From Nyssa sinensis (taxonomy: Eukaryota; Streptophyta; Magnoliopsida; Cornales; Nyssaceae), in the NCBI GenBank assembly GCA_008638375.1, contig CM018052.1:297001-361000 (forward strand): a DNA stretch of 64,000 nt. The letters run 5' to 3'. Each line of letters opens with the position of its first letter. Position 1 is the first letter of the stretch. The notes under the pieces were generated by a model that was given only the letters and a program-made list of their open reading frames with translations, had not been told where the DNA came from and made no database searches. The position numbers and the translations under genes were made by a program. Positions 32,679-46,100 of this stretch are shown piece after piece.

Positions 32679-34595
32679 TTATTGATAGTATTTCCTCAGG
32701 TGCTCAATGTTCCATGGCCTGGGGATCGGTTTTCTCACCATATCTTCCAACCAATAAGTCGTAGGCCTACTAATCTTCATAACTTTGTAAGGTCCTTCCC
32801 AGTTTGGGGATAGCTTTCCCATCGTAGGTTCATTGGTATTAGGGAAGATCCTTCGCAGAACCAAATCACCTAATTCGAATGTTTTAACTTTTACCTTCTG
32901 ATTAAAACTTTTGGCCATCCTCCGACGACATTCTTCCATTCTGATTGCAGCCTGTTCTCTTTTTCCTTCTAGTAAGTCGAGGTTCTCGGTTAACTGAAGA
33001 TGATTAGCTTCCTGATTGAAGGCTTCTGTTCTCAACGTGGGCATACCGATTTCTACAGGAATGATCGCCTCGGAACCATACGTGAGCGAGAATGGTGTTT
33101 CCTGTGTGGCGATTCTCCTTGTTGTTCGGTAGGCCCAAAGTACACCAGGAAGCTCTTCTACCCATTTTCCTTTTGCTTGTTCTAACCTCTTTTTGATGCC
33201 ACTTAATATCGTCCGATTAGTCACCTCGGCTTGCCCATTTGCTTGTGGATGTCTTGGTGAGGAAAAATGATGATTGATATGGAGATCATCACAGAATTTT
33301 CTAAATATTTTTCCTGCAAACTGGGTGCCGTTGTCTGATATGATAGTTCGTGGTATTCCAAACCTGCAAACGATATTTCTCCATGTAAAATTCTTTACAT
33401 CCACCTCGGTAATGTGAGTCAATGGTTCCGCTTCTGCCCATTTGGAAAAATAATCAATAGCGATCAACAAATATTTCCTGTTTCGAGGGGCCTTTGGCGA
33501 AGGTCCTACGATATCCATGCCCCATTGGACAAAAGGCCAGGGACTTGCAATGGGTATAAGCTCTTGTTGTGGTAGATGTTGATATGAAGCAAAACGCTGA
33601 CATTTGTCGCATTTTTTCACATATTCTCTGGCTCGATTTAGCATACCAGGCCAGTAATAACCATGGGTCAAAGCTCGATGTGAGATGGTCTTGCCACCAT
33701 TATGATTGCCGCATATCCCTTCATGGATCTCAGCTAGTACATACTCCGATTCTTCTGGAGATAGGCACCTCAGTAGGGGTTGGGTGTATGACCTACGGTA
33801 GAGTTGCTCATTTAAAATTAGGTACCGAGTTGATCTGATCCGTAGTTTTCGCGCTTGATTTCTGTCGTCCGGGAGTTGCCCTTCTTTCAAATACCTGAAG
33901 ATAGGAGCCCTCCAGTCCTGACACTCTTCCGAGATGTAAACGTTTTGAACCTCGTCAATACTGGGGTAATCTCGGGAGGAGATAGATACTTCTGAATCCC
34001 CTTTGGTACCGAGGTGAGAGGCCATATTTTCTAAGGCATCCGCTCTCGTGTTCTGTCTTCTCTCTACTTTGTGAATATGGAAATTAACAAATGATTGTTT
34101 TAGAGAGTTTATCATATCATCATATTTGATCATTCTTTCGTCTTTCACTGCAAATTCACCCAGAACTTGGCCCACCACTAATTGTGAATCAGAGAAGGCT
34201 TCGAGGTCGTGAGCCTCATGTTCTATGGCTAGTTGCATGCCGAGGATTAATGCTTCGTACTCGGCTTCATTGTTTGAAGCTCTGAAGCCCAAAGTAATCG
34301 CCTTTTCTGTGGTAATACCATCAGGAGATCGGAGGATAATACCAACTCCAGAACCTTTGTCAGTTGAAGAACCATCCACATATAGTTGCCACATAGCCAT
34401 AGTTGGGTTAGCATCTAATTTATGTTTCAGAGCTGGGGTGAATTCGGCAATAAAATCTGCCAAAGCCTGAGCTTTAATGGTAGTCCGAGGTATGTATGCT
34501 ATGTCGAATTCTCCCAGTTCTATCGACCATTTCACAAGACGACCCGAAGTTTCAGGTTTGTGTAATATGGCTTTTAAGGGGTACGAGGTTGGCAC
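32679..34595 (-). pseudogene. Tat pol 3' part: second RNase H and integrase (open frame of 638 codons)
   Basis: This frame is open to its natural stop at 32679. The RNase H shows LYVDGSSTDKGSG, NNEAEYEAL, SDSQLVVGQ and RADALENMAS with its acidic residues. This is the additional, archaeal-type RNase H known in Tat elements. Integrase follows with the HHCC region (HNGGKTISHRALTHGYYWPG, KKCDKCQRF), then MDIVGP, IISDNGTQF and GQAEVTNRT, so the DDE triad is complete. It ends with a LVLRRIFPN..WEGPYKV segment and has no chromodomain. The domains themselves look intact, but upstream stops block translation from gag. Confidence 0.88.
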
Positions 34596-35807
34596 TATAA
34601 TTGAATGGGATTGAAAATAAGGCCTGAGTTTTTTGGTGGATATAATTAGTGCAAAGGCTAACTTCTCTACCTCAGGATATCTTTTTTCTGATCCAAAAAG
34701 TGCTTTACTTACGTAGAATATGGGTTTTTGAATCCCTTTTTCTTCTCAAAGTAACGCAGAGCTTACTGCATTTTCAGATACCACAAGATATAAGAGAAGC
34801 TTTTCTCCTTTCCTTGGTTTGGATAACAGCTCTGGAGATGCCATCTACTGTTTAAGTTTCGTAAAAGCTTTGTCGCATTCAGAGGTCCATTCCAAGACCT
34901 TATTCCCCCGCAAAGCTTTGAAGAACGGAAGATAGGGGTCCGTAGACCTTGAGATGAAGCGATTCAATGCCGCAATCCGGCCATTTAACGTTTGTATCTC
35001 CTTCCGGGACCTCGGAGGCTCGAGTTCTGCCAAAGCTTTAATCTGGGATGGGTCGGCTTCGTTGCCTTGCTGTGAGACAAGAAAACCCAGAAACTTCCCA
35101 CGGCTGACCCCAAAGGTACACTTGGAGGGGTTCAACTTCATCTTGTGCTTGTTCAAAATGTCGAATGTCTTCTTTAAATGTTCAACGTGGTCCTCCTTCT
35201 GCTGGCTCTTGACTAGCATGTCATCGATGTAAACCTCCATCGTGTCACCGATCAGAGGTGCAAACATTTTATTAACCAAGCGCTAATATGTTGCTCCGGC
35301 ATTTTTGAGGCCGAAAGGCATCACTGTATAACAGTACAAACCTCGTTCAGAGATGAAAGACGTTTTTTCTTGGTCGGGATGATACATTTGAATCTGGTTG
35401 TATTCAGAGTATGCATCCATGAAGCTCATTAACTCATAACCAGCAGTGGCATCAACGAGTTGATCAATTCTCGGGATAGGGAAGCTATCTTTTGGGCAGG
35501 CTTTGTTAAGATCGGTGTAATCAACGCAGACTCGCCATTTACCATTCTTCTTTTTAACAAGGACGGTGTTAGCAAGCCATTTAGGGTAAAACACTTCCCT
35601 GATTAACTTTGCAGTTAATAACCTCTGAACTTCGTCATTGATTATCTTATGTCTCTCTGGAGCAAATGTTCGTCTCTTTTGCCGCACGGGGTGGCAATCA
35701 GGATTTGTCGTTAGCTTGTGGAAAATACATGACAGATCAATACCTTCCATGTCTTTAGTTTCCCATGCAAAGACCGACAACTGAGTTTTCAAAAATTCTA
35801 TTATCAC
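34596..35807 (-). pseudogene. Tat reverse transcriptase and first RNase H, interrupted
   Basis: RT blocks: LSCIFHKLTTNP, NGKWRVCVDYTDLNKACPKD, FMDAYSEYNQIQM, TVMPFGLKNAGATY, then EVYIDDMLVKS (catalytic YIDD) and FLGFLVSQQGNEADPSQIKA. The degenerate first RNase H (IFYVSKALFGSEKRYPEVEK) follows. In-frame stops: TAG at 35283, TAG at 34845 and TGA at 34746, and a TAG at about 35813 just upstream. Frames otherwise stay in register, so the damage is nonsense only. Confidence 0.85.
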
Positions 35808-36020
35808 TTTCTACTCTGGTGGAGATAGATCGGCACCAACCTGTAAGTAATGCCCTTCTTCCTCCAAACCCACCGATATGTTAAGTGGTTCTTGGACTGG
35901 CATAGCGATGCTATCTACACCGCGCGGGCTCAAAGGTTCATCAATTTCGGTAGGACACTCCATAATCACACTTTGGTTTGAGAGATCGGAAACAATGAGT
36001 TTCCGAGGTGCCTGTAATTG

Positions 36021-38382
36021 CTATTGCTGGGTTTGGCCTTTTAGTACGACAACGTGGCATTCCCGAGATGACGACTGGGAACCTTGAATAGTACAGACTT
36101 GATCGTTGTGTATGTATTTGAGGCTCTGATGAAGGGTGGATGTGACGGCCCCCATTTGATGGAGCCATGGTCTTCCCATGATTACGTTGTACGGAGATCG
36201 GCAATCCACAATCACATATTCAGCTATCAGGGTTTTTTGTTCTTCGCCGACTCCTATAGTTGTTGGGAAGTCAATACTGCCCATGGGAGAACTTAGGTGT
36301 CCATCAAAACTAGCCATCATTGCCGTGGTGCCTTTGAGGTCAGACGTATTGAGCTTCATCTTTTTGAAAGGCTCATAAAATAAAATATTAGCGGAGCTAC
36401 CCGTATCTACTAATACTCTAGAAATGTCAAAATTTGTGACTCGGAGAGTGATGACAAGCGCATCAGTATGTGGACAGTGTATGCCAGCCAGGTCCAGCTC
36501 GGAGAACTGGATTTGTGGTGAAGGTTTCAACCGCTTTTCAAGTGTCATGACTCGAATGGGGATTGGTGCTACCTTAGTTTCTCGAGCATATCGTTTTCTT
36601 GCCCGATTTGATATTCCAGAGATGGAATTGGTAGCATGGAGGACGAGGATAACGTGATTATTTGCTTGGGGCGGTTGGCTTTGACTTGTTCTCTGAGTGG
36701 ACCCCTGATCTTGTCGTTGCGGCTGAGGCCTAGGGTCTTGCTGATGTTGTGGGGGTTTCTGATTTTGCGTATTTTTTCCGGCCTCTCGTTGCACGAACTC
36801 TTTCAGCCGACCCCTCCGAATTAATTGATCAATTTCTTGTTGGAGATGCCGGCAAAATTCTGTAGTATGTCCGTGATCTCGATGGAACTCACAGTACTTA
36901 CTACGATCTCGAATATCCGGATCACTATATAATGGTTCTGGACGTTTGAAATTTTCATGTGCCCGGACCTGGTGATAGATCTGAGCAATGGAAGCAGTCA
37001 AAGGGGGTAATGGCGCATTTAGAGGCGCATATGATTTGAAGCGTCCGGTGGTGGGCTGGTTTTGACCTCGGGATGTTGGTTTTGTATCGGGACTCCTTGG
37101 TCTTTTATTGATATTGCCACCACTCCGTGTTTGAGATTTACTCTCCATTTGTGCTTGTTCCTTGGCAAGACGAAGGGACGTCCTGGTATCTTCCAGGTTA
37201 ATATGCTTTCTTGCCCTTTCCATAAGTGAGGCCATATCTACTGGGGGGTTCTTTGTCAAAGAGTCATGAAAACGCCCTGGCCAAAGTCCCGCATGTAAGG
37301 CGGCCAGCAAAAAGGCTGCACTGCAGTCAGTGATCTCAGTCAGCTTGGCATTAAATCGAGCAATATAATCCCGGAGTGATTCTCCCTTTCGTTGCTTGAT
37401 AGATAATAGAAATTCTGGCCCCTTTCTGAGTCTCCGACTAGTTAAAAACCGGTCGAGGAAACGCCTACTGAGCTCATAGAAATTGGGGACTGAATTGGGA
37501 GGGAGGTTGTGGAACCATCGAAGGGCTGCGCCTTTAAGACTTGTGACGAATGTTCGGCACAGAAATGCGTCGGTGGCGCCATGAAGGGCCATCGTATGTT
37601 GATAATTGGAAAGATGATCACCAAGATCATTTAATCCTTCATAAAGGGGTGAACTTTGGAACAATGAATTTGCGAGGACGTTCCTCGGCCAAAATAGCTG
37701 TCGTAAAAGGAGTAGTAAACCTACCGAGAAGCCTTGCTATCTCATCTTATTGAGGGGGTTGATTTCCCTCTCGAGCAGGAGCTGCTTGTCCCATGGAATC
37801 CGCCACTTCTTCCGATCTCATCGGTATTCTAGATGGAATAGAATGCTGAAATCCTGGAATACCGACCTCCAGTCCAGTGGGTTGAGGATTATTTTGACTA
37901 GGAATAGCATGTTTGGATTGTCTTTGGAAGGAAGCAGGTGCCGGCTGAAGTAGTGGTTCGGATTGTACCAAATTAGCTCCGGAATTCGCGGGGCTAACAA
38001 CACGGCCTCTGCTATAGTTAATGATATTAGGTTGAACGTTAGGCATGCCCCCCGGAATGTCATCTCGAACTGGAGCTACACCTGGTGGAGAAAAGGGACG
38101 AGCGCTAGGACCGCCTTCTTCATATCGCCTCCCTCCAAGGGGATATAATATGGGATATCCATTTTCGGGAACTCCTGAGTGAGGGATAACCGATGGATTT
38201 TGAGTTAAAGAAGCCAAGACTTGGGATATGGCTAAGAGCTGAGCTTGAGTCTGATCAGATTGTTTCTGCATCTGAGCTCGAATTTGATCAAGTTGTTGCT
38301 GTACAGGATCGGAGGTTGCAACTTCCTCATCCTGAGCCAACGGTTGAGTTGATATTGGTGCAGAGCGACGGTTGGAAGCCAT
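36021..38382 (-). pseudogene. Tat gag and protease, interrupted
   Basis: The start codon is at 38380-38382 (MASNRRSAPIS). Gln/Pro-rich N-terminus, then the gag core (LSNYQHTMALHGATDAFLCR, GAALRWFHNLPPNS, LRDYIARFNAKL). The Tat-type zinc knuckle YCEFHRDHGHTTEFC lies near 36870-36910, and the protease site LVDTGSSANILFYE near 36380-36420. Breaks: TAA at 37747-37749, a one-base frameshift near 37645-37660, and TAG at 36021-36023 before the pol linker. Confidence 0.87.
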
Positions 38383-38442
38383 GACTACCAAAAACTTTAA
38401 ATGGAGAAAATGATATAAAGAAGAACGATACACGTTCACACA

Positions 38443-38452
38443 AACGGCGCCA
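38443..38452 (-). other. Primer-binding site of the Tat element
   Basis: On the minus strand TGGCGCCGTT begins three bases after the 5' LTR end. This is the start of the tRNA-Asp-type primer site common in this clade. Pairing beyond ten bases is poor. Confidence 0.65.
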
Positions 38453-38455
38453 AGC

Positions 38456-39049
38456 TGATGCAGTTATTTTTGGCTCGTCAAGGATACGACCGTCACTGCG
38501 AATGTACCTGCAAAGAAATGAGATAAAAAGCCACCGGGAATGGCTCCGGTGGGTAGCCACTCCGATGGTTTAATGAGATCAAGTAAAGAAAAATTGCTTT
38601 GATCTAATAACATCTTCTTCTTCTTTTTTAAGGAAAAAATCAGATCCTATATACATACCAATTCAAGTGTATTTGTAGGTTAATGGGTTTTGTTTTTTGT
38701 GCTGAGTGGTGGATGCAATGATATTTTTATGTCACTTTTCATCATTGAGTTTACAGCGATGTAGGGCTAAGACTTATTTCGTCTTTGGTCAGAGCTAGAC
38801 TCCACCGCTTGTCAGGCGGTACAGAATTCATCATGACGGCATACGTCATAATAATTTTTGTAAATAGTTGTCCTATTATGATATCGGTATTCCGACATAC
38901 TCTGGTAGTGACCTCGGTAGCCTTAAGAAACAACCTAGGCTATTTGTTGAATGTATTTGGAATGAAATAACCTCTTATTGGGAGAAGATTATATAATTCA
39001 AGCTGGACACGTGTCAGGTCCTAATTGGGAGTATATTTTTGGTGTATCA
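38456..39049 (-). mobile_element. 5' LTR of the Tat element
   Basis: About 98 percent identical to the 3' LTR by eye. Roughly ten transitions and one transversion were noted, and no indel. It is followed inward by the primer-binding site. Confidence 0.93.
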
Positions 39050-39600
39050 TATATGTATATGTAGATATACACATATCTATATATACATAAATAACTATAT
39101 ATAAATAAATACAGTGTATATAAATATATGTAGGTGTATACCTATGTACATACACACACATATATATATATATATACACTTAAATACACATATACAAAAA
39201 ATTATAAATATAAATAATTACATATATATATAAATAATTGTATATTTATATGTTGTTTTATTTATATATAAATATATATTACATACTTAAATGCATATAT
39301 ATATATATATATAATTAAGTATATAAAAATAAATAAACAAAAAATAATGTAAGTATATAAATACGTACATACATAAGTATATTTATATTCATATGTACAT
39401 ATAAATATGATAAATATGCAAGTACATACTTAAATACATATATATATATGTATATATATAATTAAGTATATAAAAATAAATAAATATAATATAAGTATAT
39501 AAATACAAATATTGAAATTTATATGTACATATAATTATTAAACAAAAGAATTGTTACATTTATTTATATATATATATATACATATAATTATATATTTAAT
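39050..39600. repeat. TA-rich low-complexity field, right flank of the Tat element
   Basis: TA/TATG/CATA-rich sequence continuous in character with 28650-28809. The Tat element was thus inserted into a TA-rich array. No genes. Confidence 0.8.
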
Positions 39601-39611
39601 ATTATTAATTA

Positions 39612-39750
39612 AGTAGAATTGTTGGTTATTATCAAACAAAAGAATGGAATGGAATAAGGAATGACCATTCCTATTTCATTCCTAACTCAAATCATTCCTT
39701 AGTTTATTCCATTTTGTTATCATTCCATTCCAACGTATCAAACATAACCT
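39612..39750. repeat. Small inverted-repeat element (MITE-like candidate)
   Basis: GGTTAT..GAATGGAATGG at the left faces CATTCCATTCC..ATAACC at the right, about 140 bp apart. A GGAATGACCATTCC palindrome lies inside. The shape is that of a small non-autonomous DNA transposon. No target duplication was established. Confidence 0.4.
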
Positions 39751-40049
39751 AAGATATTAAGTTCATGAAATCATCACAATAAAAATAAAAATAATATTTG
39801 AATAGTTTTTGTCAGCTCTAGCACCATCTATAATTAGTTGATCCACCATCTTTCGTAATGTGCTAGTTCCATGCTCTAGCCCTCTATATGCTCCTACGTA
39901 TACTAAACCGACACTAGGTACATAGAATCAATTACAAGGAATAACACTGCAATAAACTGATTATATGAATAAAATATGAAGTTAAGGATCTCTCTACATT
40001 TCTATGTGCTTCATGAGGTTAGTGTCCTTTTTAAATGAAACATAATGCC

Positions 40050-40090
<41 letters not shown>

Positions 40091-41942
40091 TTTGTGTATT
40101 AGACCTAAATCTAATTGGAAGAGGTTTTGTGCACGACACTGGCAAGTTCGTGATCGAGCGACGCAAAATCTTTGAATCACGTTAGGGCAAAGCAAACTGT
40201 TCGGATGGAGTGACCCTTTCGTTTGCATGATAAAGCAACTAGAATTCAAGTTGTGATTTTCTAACTTTAAGGCGTTGTTTGGTTAGAGGGAGAGTGATGG
40301 AAAGTGAAAAAATAAATTTTTTTAAGAGTTTGGTTAGAAAGAAATATAAAAGCTGGCGTGAAAATCGGATGCATGTAACTGTCTAATTTTCTCAAAAGAA
40401 TAACTCTTAATTTCTTGTAAAAAGCACCGATAAATTATTTTTTCCCATAAAATTAAGTTCTTATATCCACTCTTTTATCTTTATCCAACTTATCTATTAT
40501 ATGTTTAATTTAAGTATGGAAGGAATATTTTTAGTTGAAAATTAATTTCAGGTTAGGTTTCCTTGCAAAGATTTAAGCATAAATAAAATTATTAATAATA
40601 TATATATATATATATATATAGATATATATAACAAAGTTTTATATATTTGTTAAATCTATTAAAGTTTTCCTCAATTTATATATTTAGGTCTCTAATGAGT
40701 CATACATCTTTTATATACTTTTAATAGGATTTTGAATCAAGTCCAAATTAAAAAATATATAAAATGAACGATAGAAAGAATCCTTCAAAACATCTTTACA
40801 TCCAAAAATTGAAATCATACGGAAGTATAAATTTCTTGCAACATTCTTAATAATTTTTCATCCATAACCAAACAGATACATTAAATTATATTATTACGAA
40901 GTCAAAAATTTATAAAACGCTAGTAATTCTTAACTTTTTTATATCTCCAACAAAGTTTTTCATTCATTCCACAAACTAAGGTAATTCTCGTTTTAATGAA
41001 TGAAAATATATTCTAAATCCACTGGTTTGAATGTGTCCTCAAAATGCCTCCAAACCTGATACTGCTTTATATCAAAACAATACTAAGGTAATTTCTAAAT
41101 TCAACCAAGATTGCGGTGCCGCCAATAGCATTAGATATTAGGCGTTATGCACACACATTTTCTCCTTATAATATTTATATGAAAATTCTAAATTATGTGG
41201 TGTTTAGTTCTCGACACACACACACACACACACGCATCTTCAACAATACAATGCTAGATTTATACCCACTATGTCTTAGCTTTATATTATTAGAATTTTA
41301 GTATAAATTTACAACAAAATTTAAACGATATAGTTTGAAATAACTTCATAATCAGATTCGATGTGTTAGACACGATTGTAAATTTTTTCTCTCATTATGA
41401 TATGTTAGCAATTCATTCCAACAGTTTATATTGAGTTTGTAATTGTTAGATTTATATTAGTCTCCTTGAGGCTTGCATCGTTAGTCAATTTCTTCATTGA
41501 AAACTTGATCGTATTGAACTCCATTTATAACTTGTGAATCTAAAAAAGATATTCTAAGTTTAACCTGTAATCTCATATCACATTAAAAGGTAAATCACAC
41601 TATATATTATGCACTCATTATTAGAACATTTTTATAGGGAACTATGTTTTTAAGAGAATACAAAAGTTAGACACTTAGTTTTGATTTTAGGCTCAAAAGT
41701 GACTAAGTTATGTCATAAAAAAATTGGATGCTTAGTATTTCTTACCTAAGTTTGTAATTGTTTTAATTCTAAAAATCCCATAAAAAATAGTAGATCCTTC
41801 TTCCGATCAAAGCCCTTGCTTCCTCCAAACGAAGTGTTGCGTCCGAATGATGAAGGCTTGACCATCTGAATGCGTGTCCTCTTTGCGCCAAAAATTGTAA
41901 AACTCCAATTCTAAAACAATTTAGGGTTTAAGCTACACACAC
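39751..41942. other. AT-rich intergenic region without recognised gene
   Basis: It contains TA microsatellites (about 40054-40085 and 40600-40630) and a CA run (41213-41232). A pair of TGTTTGGTTA/TAACCAAACA words at 40275 and 40864 might bound another small DNA element. No protein homology. Confidence 0.5.
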
Positions 41943-42453
41943 TGTAATATCCTGACCCAATTAGGCAAAGTAATTTCCTTTAATATCATTATTATGAGAT
42001 TAATTATATATTAATTTATTTGACATGTTAAATTGGAACTAGTAGGCCGTAAATGTTAAAAATAGTACACGAAGAGAAATTGGACAAATTAGCGTGATGC
42101 GAGAATAAAACAAACTTAAAGCAAATTTATCGATAAATACGAAATATTTTTGGTCGAATAAAACACGATATAATATGACAAAAAAAATAAGATTTACGAC
42201 GTAAAAATTTAGCAAACAAAAATCAAAAGTAAGGCGAGAATACTAAGGGTTTTTAAAGCAATTAAGGCACAATTTCAAAATTTGACAAATAATATCCAAA
42301 ATGCTAAACAAGGCATAAGTAGAAAAAAGGGAAAAAAATGAGGCCAAAATGATAGCCAAAGGGTTTGAACTTAAGACCAAAAAGAGGAGAGGTCTTAAGT
42401 CAAAAAAGAATACCAGTTGGGTTGTGAGCACTTTGTGCCATATATCCCATCAA

Positions 42454-42485
<32 letters not shown>

Positions 42486-43171
42486 TCAAATAAGTTCCAA
42501 TTTCTACACACTCAAAATTGAGGTGGTAGCATACCATTGGACCACACCCCTACCCAATGGCATGACATGCAACATATCAGCCATATATATATATATATAT
42601 ACATGATGACTTGTATAAATACATACATTGGGTGTGTGTGTTGTGTGACATGCAAGTCAGACTTGGTCTGTGCGTTAAGTCAGTGTGTTTGAGTGCATGT
42701 GCATATATAGAGAGAGTGAGATAGAGAGAGAATAAGAAGAAGAAGAAGAAGAAGAATGAGAAAGAAGGAAACTCAAGCATGCAAGCTTGAAAGCTGACCT
42801 TGGGGTTTCTATGGCATGAGGTTAAAGGAGGACTCACATTGGAAGGTATAAAAGCTTTGAAAATTCTGATTCTTCCTCTTAGATTTAATGAGTAATATAG
42901 CACTATTTTGGGTTGTTTGATGATCCTAAGATACATGCATGTAATTAGGGAGTATGTTACAAGGGATTAGAATGCAAAATAGGATGGTTTAAGCCCAGGA
43001 AATCATGGATGCCATTGAAATACCTTCGAAAAGCCATACCTAAACTAATGTTCACCAAACCCATTTTTGACACTTAGAAATTCAACTAGACACTGTGAGG
43101 GTTATAAAAACCCTAGGCCACGACCAAAACCACCGAAGGAAGGCCATGAAAAAGTGAGTTACAGCCATAGG
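41943..43171 (+). mobile_element. 5' LTR, copy D, segment 1
   Basis: It begins TGTAATATCCTGACCC and belongs to the same family as A, B, E, F, G and H. It carries degenerate tRNA-like boxes (about 42345-42432), a TA run and a GA/GAA-rich tract (42705-42770). It is interrupted at 43172 by solo LTR E and continues at 47933. Removing E and F gives a D LTR of 3849 bp. Confidence 0.85.
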
Positions 43172-46100
43172 TGTCACGCCCCAAAACCCACCCTATGCGG
43201 ATCTCGAGGACGTGATGCCAGTTAGCCACCTTGTCAGTTTTCCCCACCGACAATGCGACCAACCAAAGGCAACTTCTAAACTTTACAATGAATTGCATTC
43301 TAAATGTAGGGTCAAAACAACAGAAGTTAAAACCTTTTTAAATTGAAAATGCAACTCATCCACATGCATCAGAGCACGTCTAAAATCAGTCACCAAATAT
43401 CTTTAAAGTATAATGTACATGCTCCAATGCATCCATTCTATATCAATGAATTACTTAAAGCAGAAGTTACACCAATACAATTCAGCTAATTAAACTCATC
43501 ACCAATGATCAACAATCAGAACATCTCCAAGTACCGCTTAATCATAATGATCTGACATACTAGGCTAACCTCATCACCAATGATGTAATGTTATAATACA
43601 TAACTTCAAAGTTGACCTTACAGTGTTTGGTTCGATCTTTGACTTGGAGTTCATATCGTTAGTGTCAATCGTTGTGCATCACTAGTCCCACTAGTTATCT
43701 CATTTCAGTTCATCCCATATAATGTCACTTGAAAAATGTTAGATAAATGGAATGAGCTTAAACAAGCTTAGTAAGTAAATTCCTAGCTTTGCCATGGGTC
43801 AGGGTTAGTTCACAAGAAAAATGGAAGAAAGGGATAATAGATAACCAATAGCCAAAAGAGTAACAAGAAATACATAGCTAGTCACCAAGATGCGTAACAA
43901 TGACCCGAGGGTCCAAAAGGCTTATCCCAAAATAAGATACAAGAAGATAATAATAATGAATCCAACAACCGGGATCTAGCCAATCATGATAATCTGCTGC
44001 CACAACAAATACGATAGCCAATCAAAAGCATAACATGCTTGCATAGAATATGATCATCCAACGAGTACCAAAGATATATCATCATCGAGTAAAGTATAAC
44101 ATGATCGCAATTGTATGATCATTCACAGGGCATAGAATATGATCATTCAACGAATACCGAAGATATATCATCATCGAATACTAACAACCCAGAATGCATG
44201 AATCACCCGGGGCCCGGCATACCCCACTAAAACGCATGCTCAGATCCGCCACAGTTCCTCAGGCTCTCTGAAAAGCGTTAGAGCTCTTTTCTCGCAAGTC
44301 CCGTAGGACACAACAGACCCCAAATGGTCCTTCTCCCACGCAATTCTGTGAATAGATGGGCCGTTGTGACTGAGCACAACCCCAAGCACATATAAAATAT
44401 CATGATCATGCTACTCTTCATAGGAACAAGGATGTGGATCGTAGCTAGTCAGTTCGAGGAAACATAATATAACCATAGCTTCACCCACTATGTTACTGGG
44501 CTGCCGAGAACATAACCCGTTCAAGGCAACAATATATAACTATAGCTTTTTACAGCTATGTTACTAGGCTGCCGAGGACAACCATGTCTCAATCAACGAT
44601 GCACAAGTGTATAGAACAAACAAGATTTTCAACAACAGATATATTACAAGATCATGACACGATATACAGGATGGTATAAACATGCTCAAGCATTGACAAG
44701 TCAAGATCGCAAAATGATATAAGCAAGCAAGTCGAACCCAAAGCACAAGCATGAACAAATAATCACAAGTCGATTCCCATCAATCAAGGAGATCAAGTTC
44801 ATTGGGTAATCACAAGTAGATTGGCATCAATCAAGAGTTCAGGTTCATTAGGTAGGAAATGGAGTACAAGTTTGGCAGCATATGCAAATAAATGTGACTG
44901 GTTGAGGAAAGGCCCCACAACAAAGTTCAGATTTACTTACCTTGGTTTCTTAGTGTTAGATTCTCCATTTACAAATACTCTGATAATCTCCAGATACTTT
45001 AGGCATATCCTTGTATAGCTTGAATAATCATCATTAATTACAAACAGATCAGAATTCATTCATTCATGTTTTATTCATTATCTTAGGAGTCTATCAGATG
45101 GCCTAATTAAGTTCATTGGCCTATTACCCACTTATTAGGTTTCAACTTATGTCATTAAATTCCTTAAATAGGCTTAGCAGCTGTCTGAATAATATTTTAA
45201 GTCATTTCGACTACAGTCGTTATCAATTAAGCACTTATTTGCCCTCAGGGGCAAAATGGTAATTTTGTCATTCTTGCCTCGGACCCTATCATAGTCCTCA
45301 GAATAGTCCACATATCGTATATATAAATGTTTGAGTCTTTTGGACTTCATTTGGTATCTGCTTTTGATCATCGGGACACATTGCTCATTTTTGGTTTTAT
45401 ACGTTGAGTGTTCCGGAGTCATATTTAGCCTTTCGATTTTCATAATTATACTTATGACAATTTATTAGACCAGATTGGCCTTTATTCGACCTCTACTTTG
45501 CACTTACCATGCTTAGGGGTATTTTGGTCACTTTATGTTTTGTGAAACTCTAACCCCGATTCATCATTTAACCATGTATACAGTTTCACAAGTATCTGGG
45601 CTTCTATCGGTATCAATTTCGTCCCAATCGGACTTTATTTAGACATTAGGGGCATTTTGGTAATTTCACATGCCATAGCTAAATTTTTGGGACTTCAGTT
45701 CATAAAATGGACCTCACCATTAGGTCCAGAGTGTCCGACATAGTTGAATTGGACTATCCTTTATGTTTAATTGGCCCTGGGTATCATTAGGGGTAGTACA
45801 GTCATTTACCATTTGAGTGTCTTTATTTTTTGGGTCTTGATTTCATAAATCAGACTTTACCGTTGAGTCCAGAATGCCGGAAATAGTAAAAATACATTAT
45901 TTATTTATTTAATTTGAATTTCATTTGATTTAATTAATGCCCAATGGTAATATGGTAATTTTATCCAATTAATAAAATAATTATTTTATTATTTATTTAT
46001 TTTTCCGGGGGCCTATTTAAATTTATTTTTCAAAATCTAGGCCAGAGTACGAATAGTCAAAGCTGTTGGGTCAAAACGTAATTTTGGCTAAATATGTAAT

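Larger units (their letters stand above)
28810..39049 (-). mobile_element. Ty3/gypsy Tat-lineage retrotransposon with antisense extra gene (10,240 bp)
   Basis: Two 594-bp LTRs (28810-29403 and 38456-39049) are flanked by TATAT (28805-28809 and 39050-39054). Coding order on the minus strand is primer site, gag, protease, RT, RNase H region, plant Tat-type second RNase H and integrase. Then come an 80-bp tandem repeat and, on the plus strand, an additional spliced gene. This order, and the extra gene opposite to pol near the 3' LTR, are known for Tat/Retand-type elements. LTRs differ at about eleven positions. Six nonsense codons and one frameshift in gag-pol, and a frameshift plus two stops in the extra gene, make it non-autonomous. 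Confidence 0.95.

Noticed and set aside
33000..37753. Numerous plus-strand frames opposite the Tat pol and gag
   Set aside because: Shadows of the minus-strand coding region. Only the frames at 29949-32027, outside pol, have domain content.
40265..40880. Possible DNA transposon between TGTTTGGTTA and TAACCAAACA
   Set aside because: Only about ten bases of inverted repeat and no target duplication, so support is insufficient.
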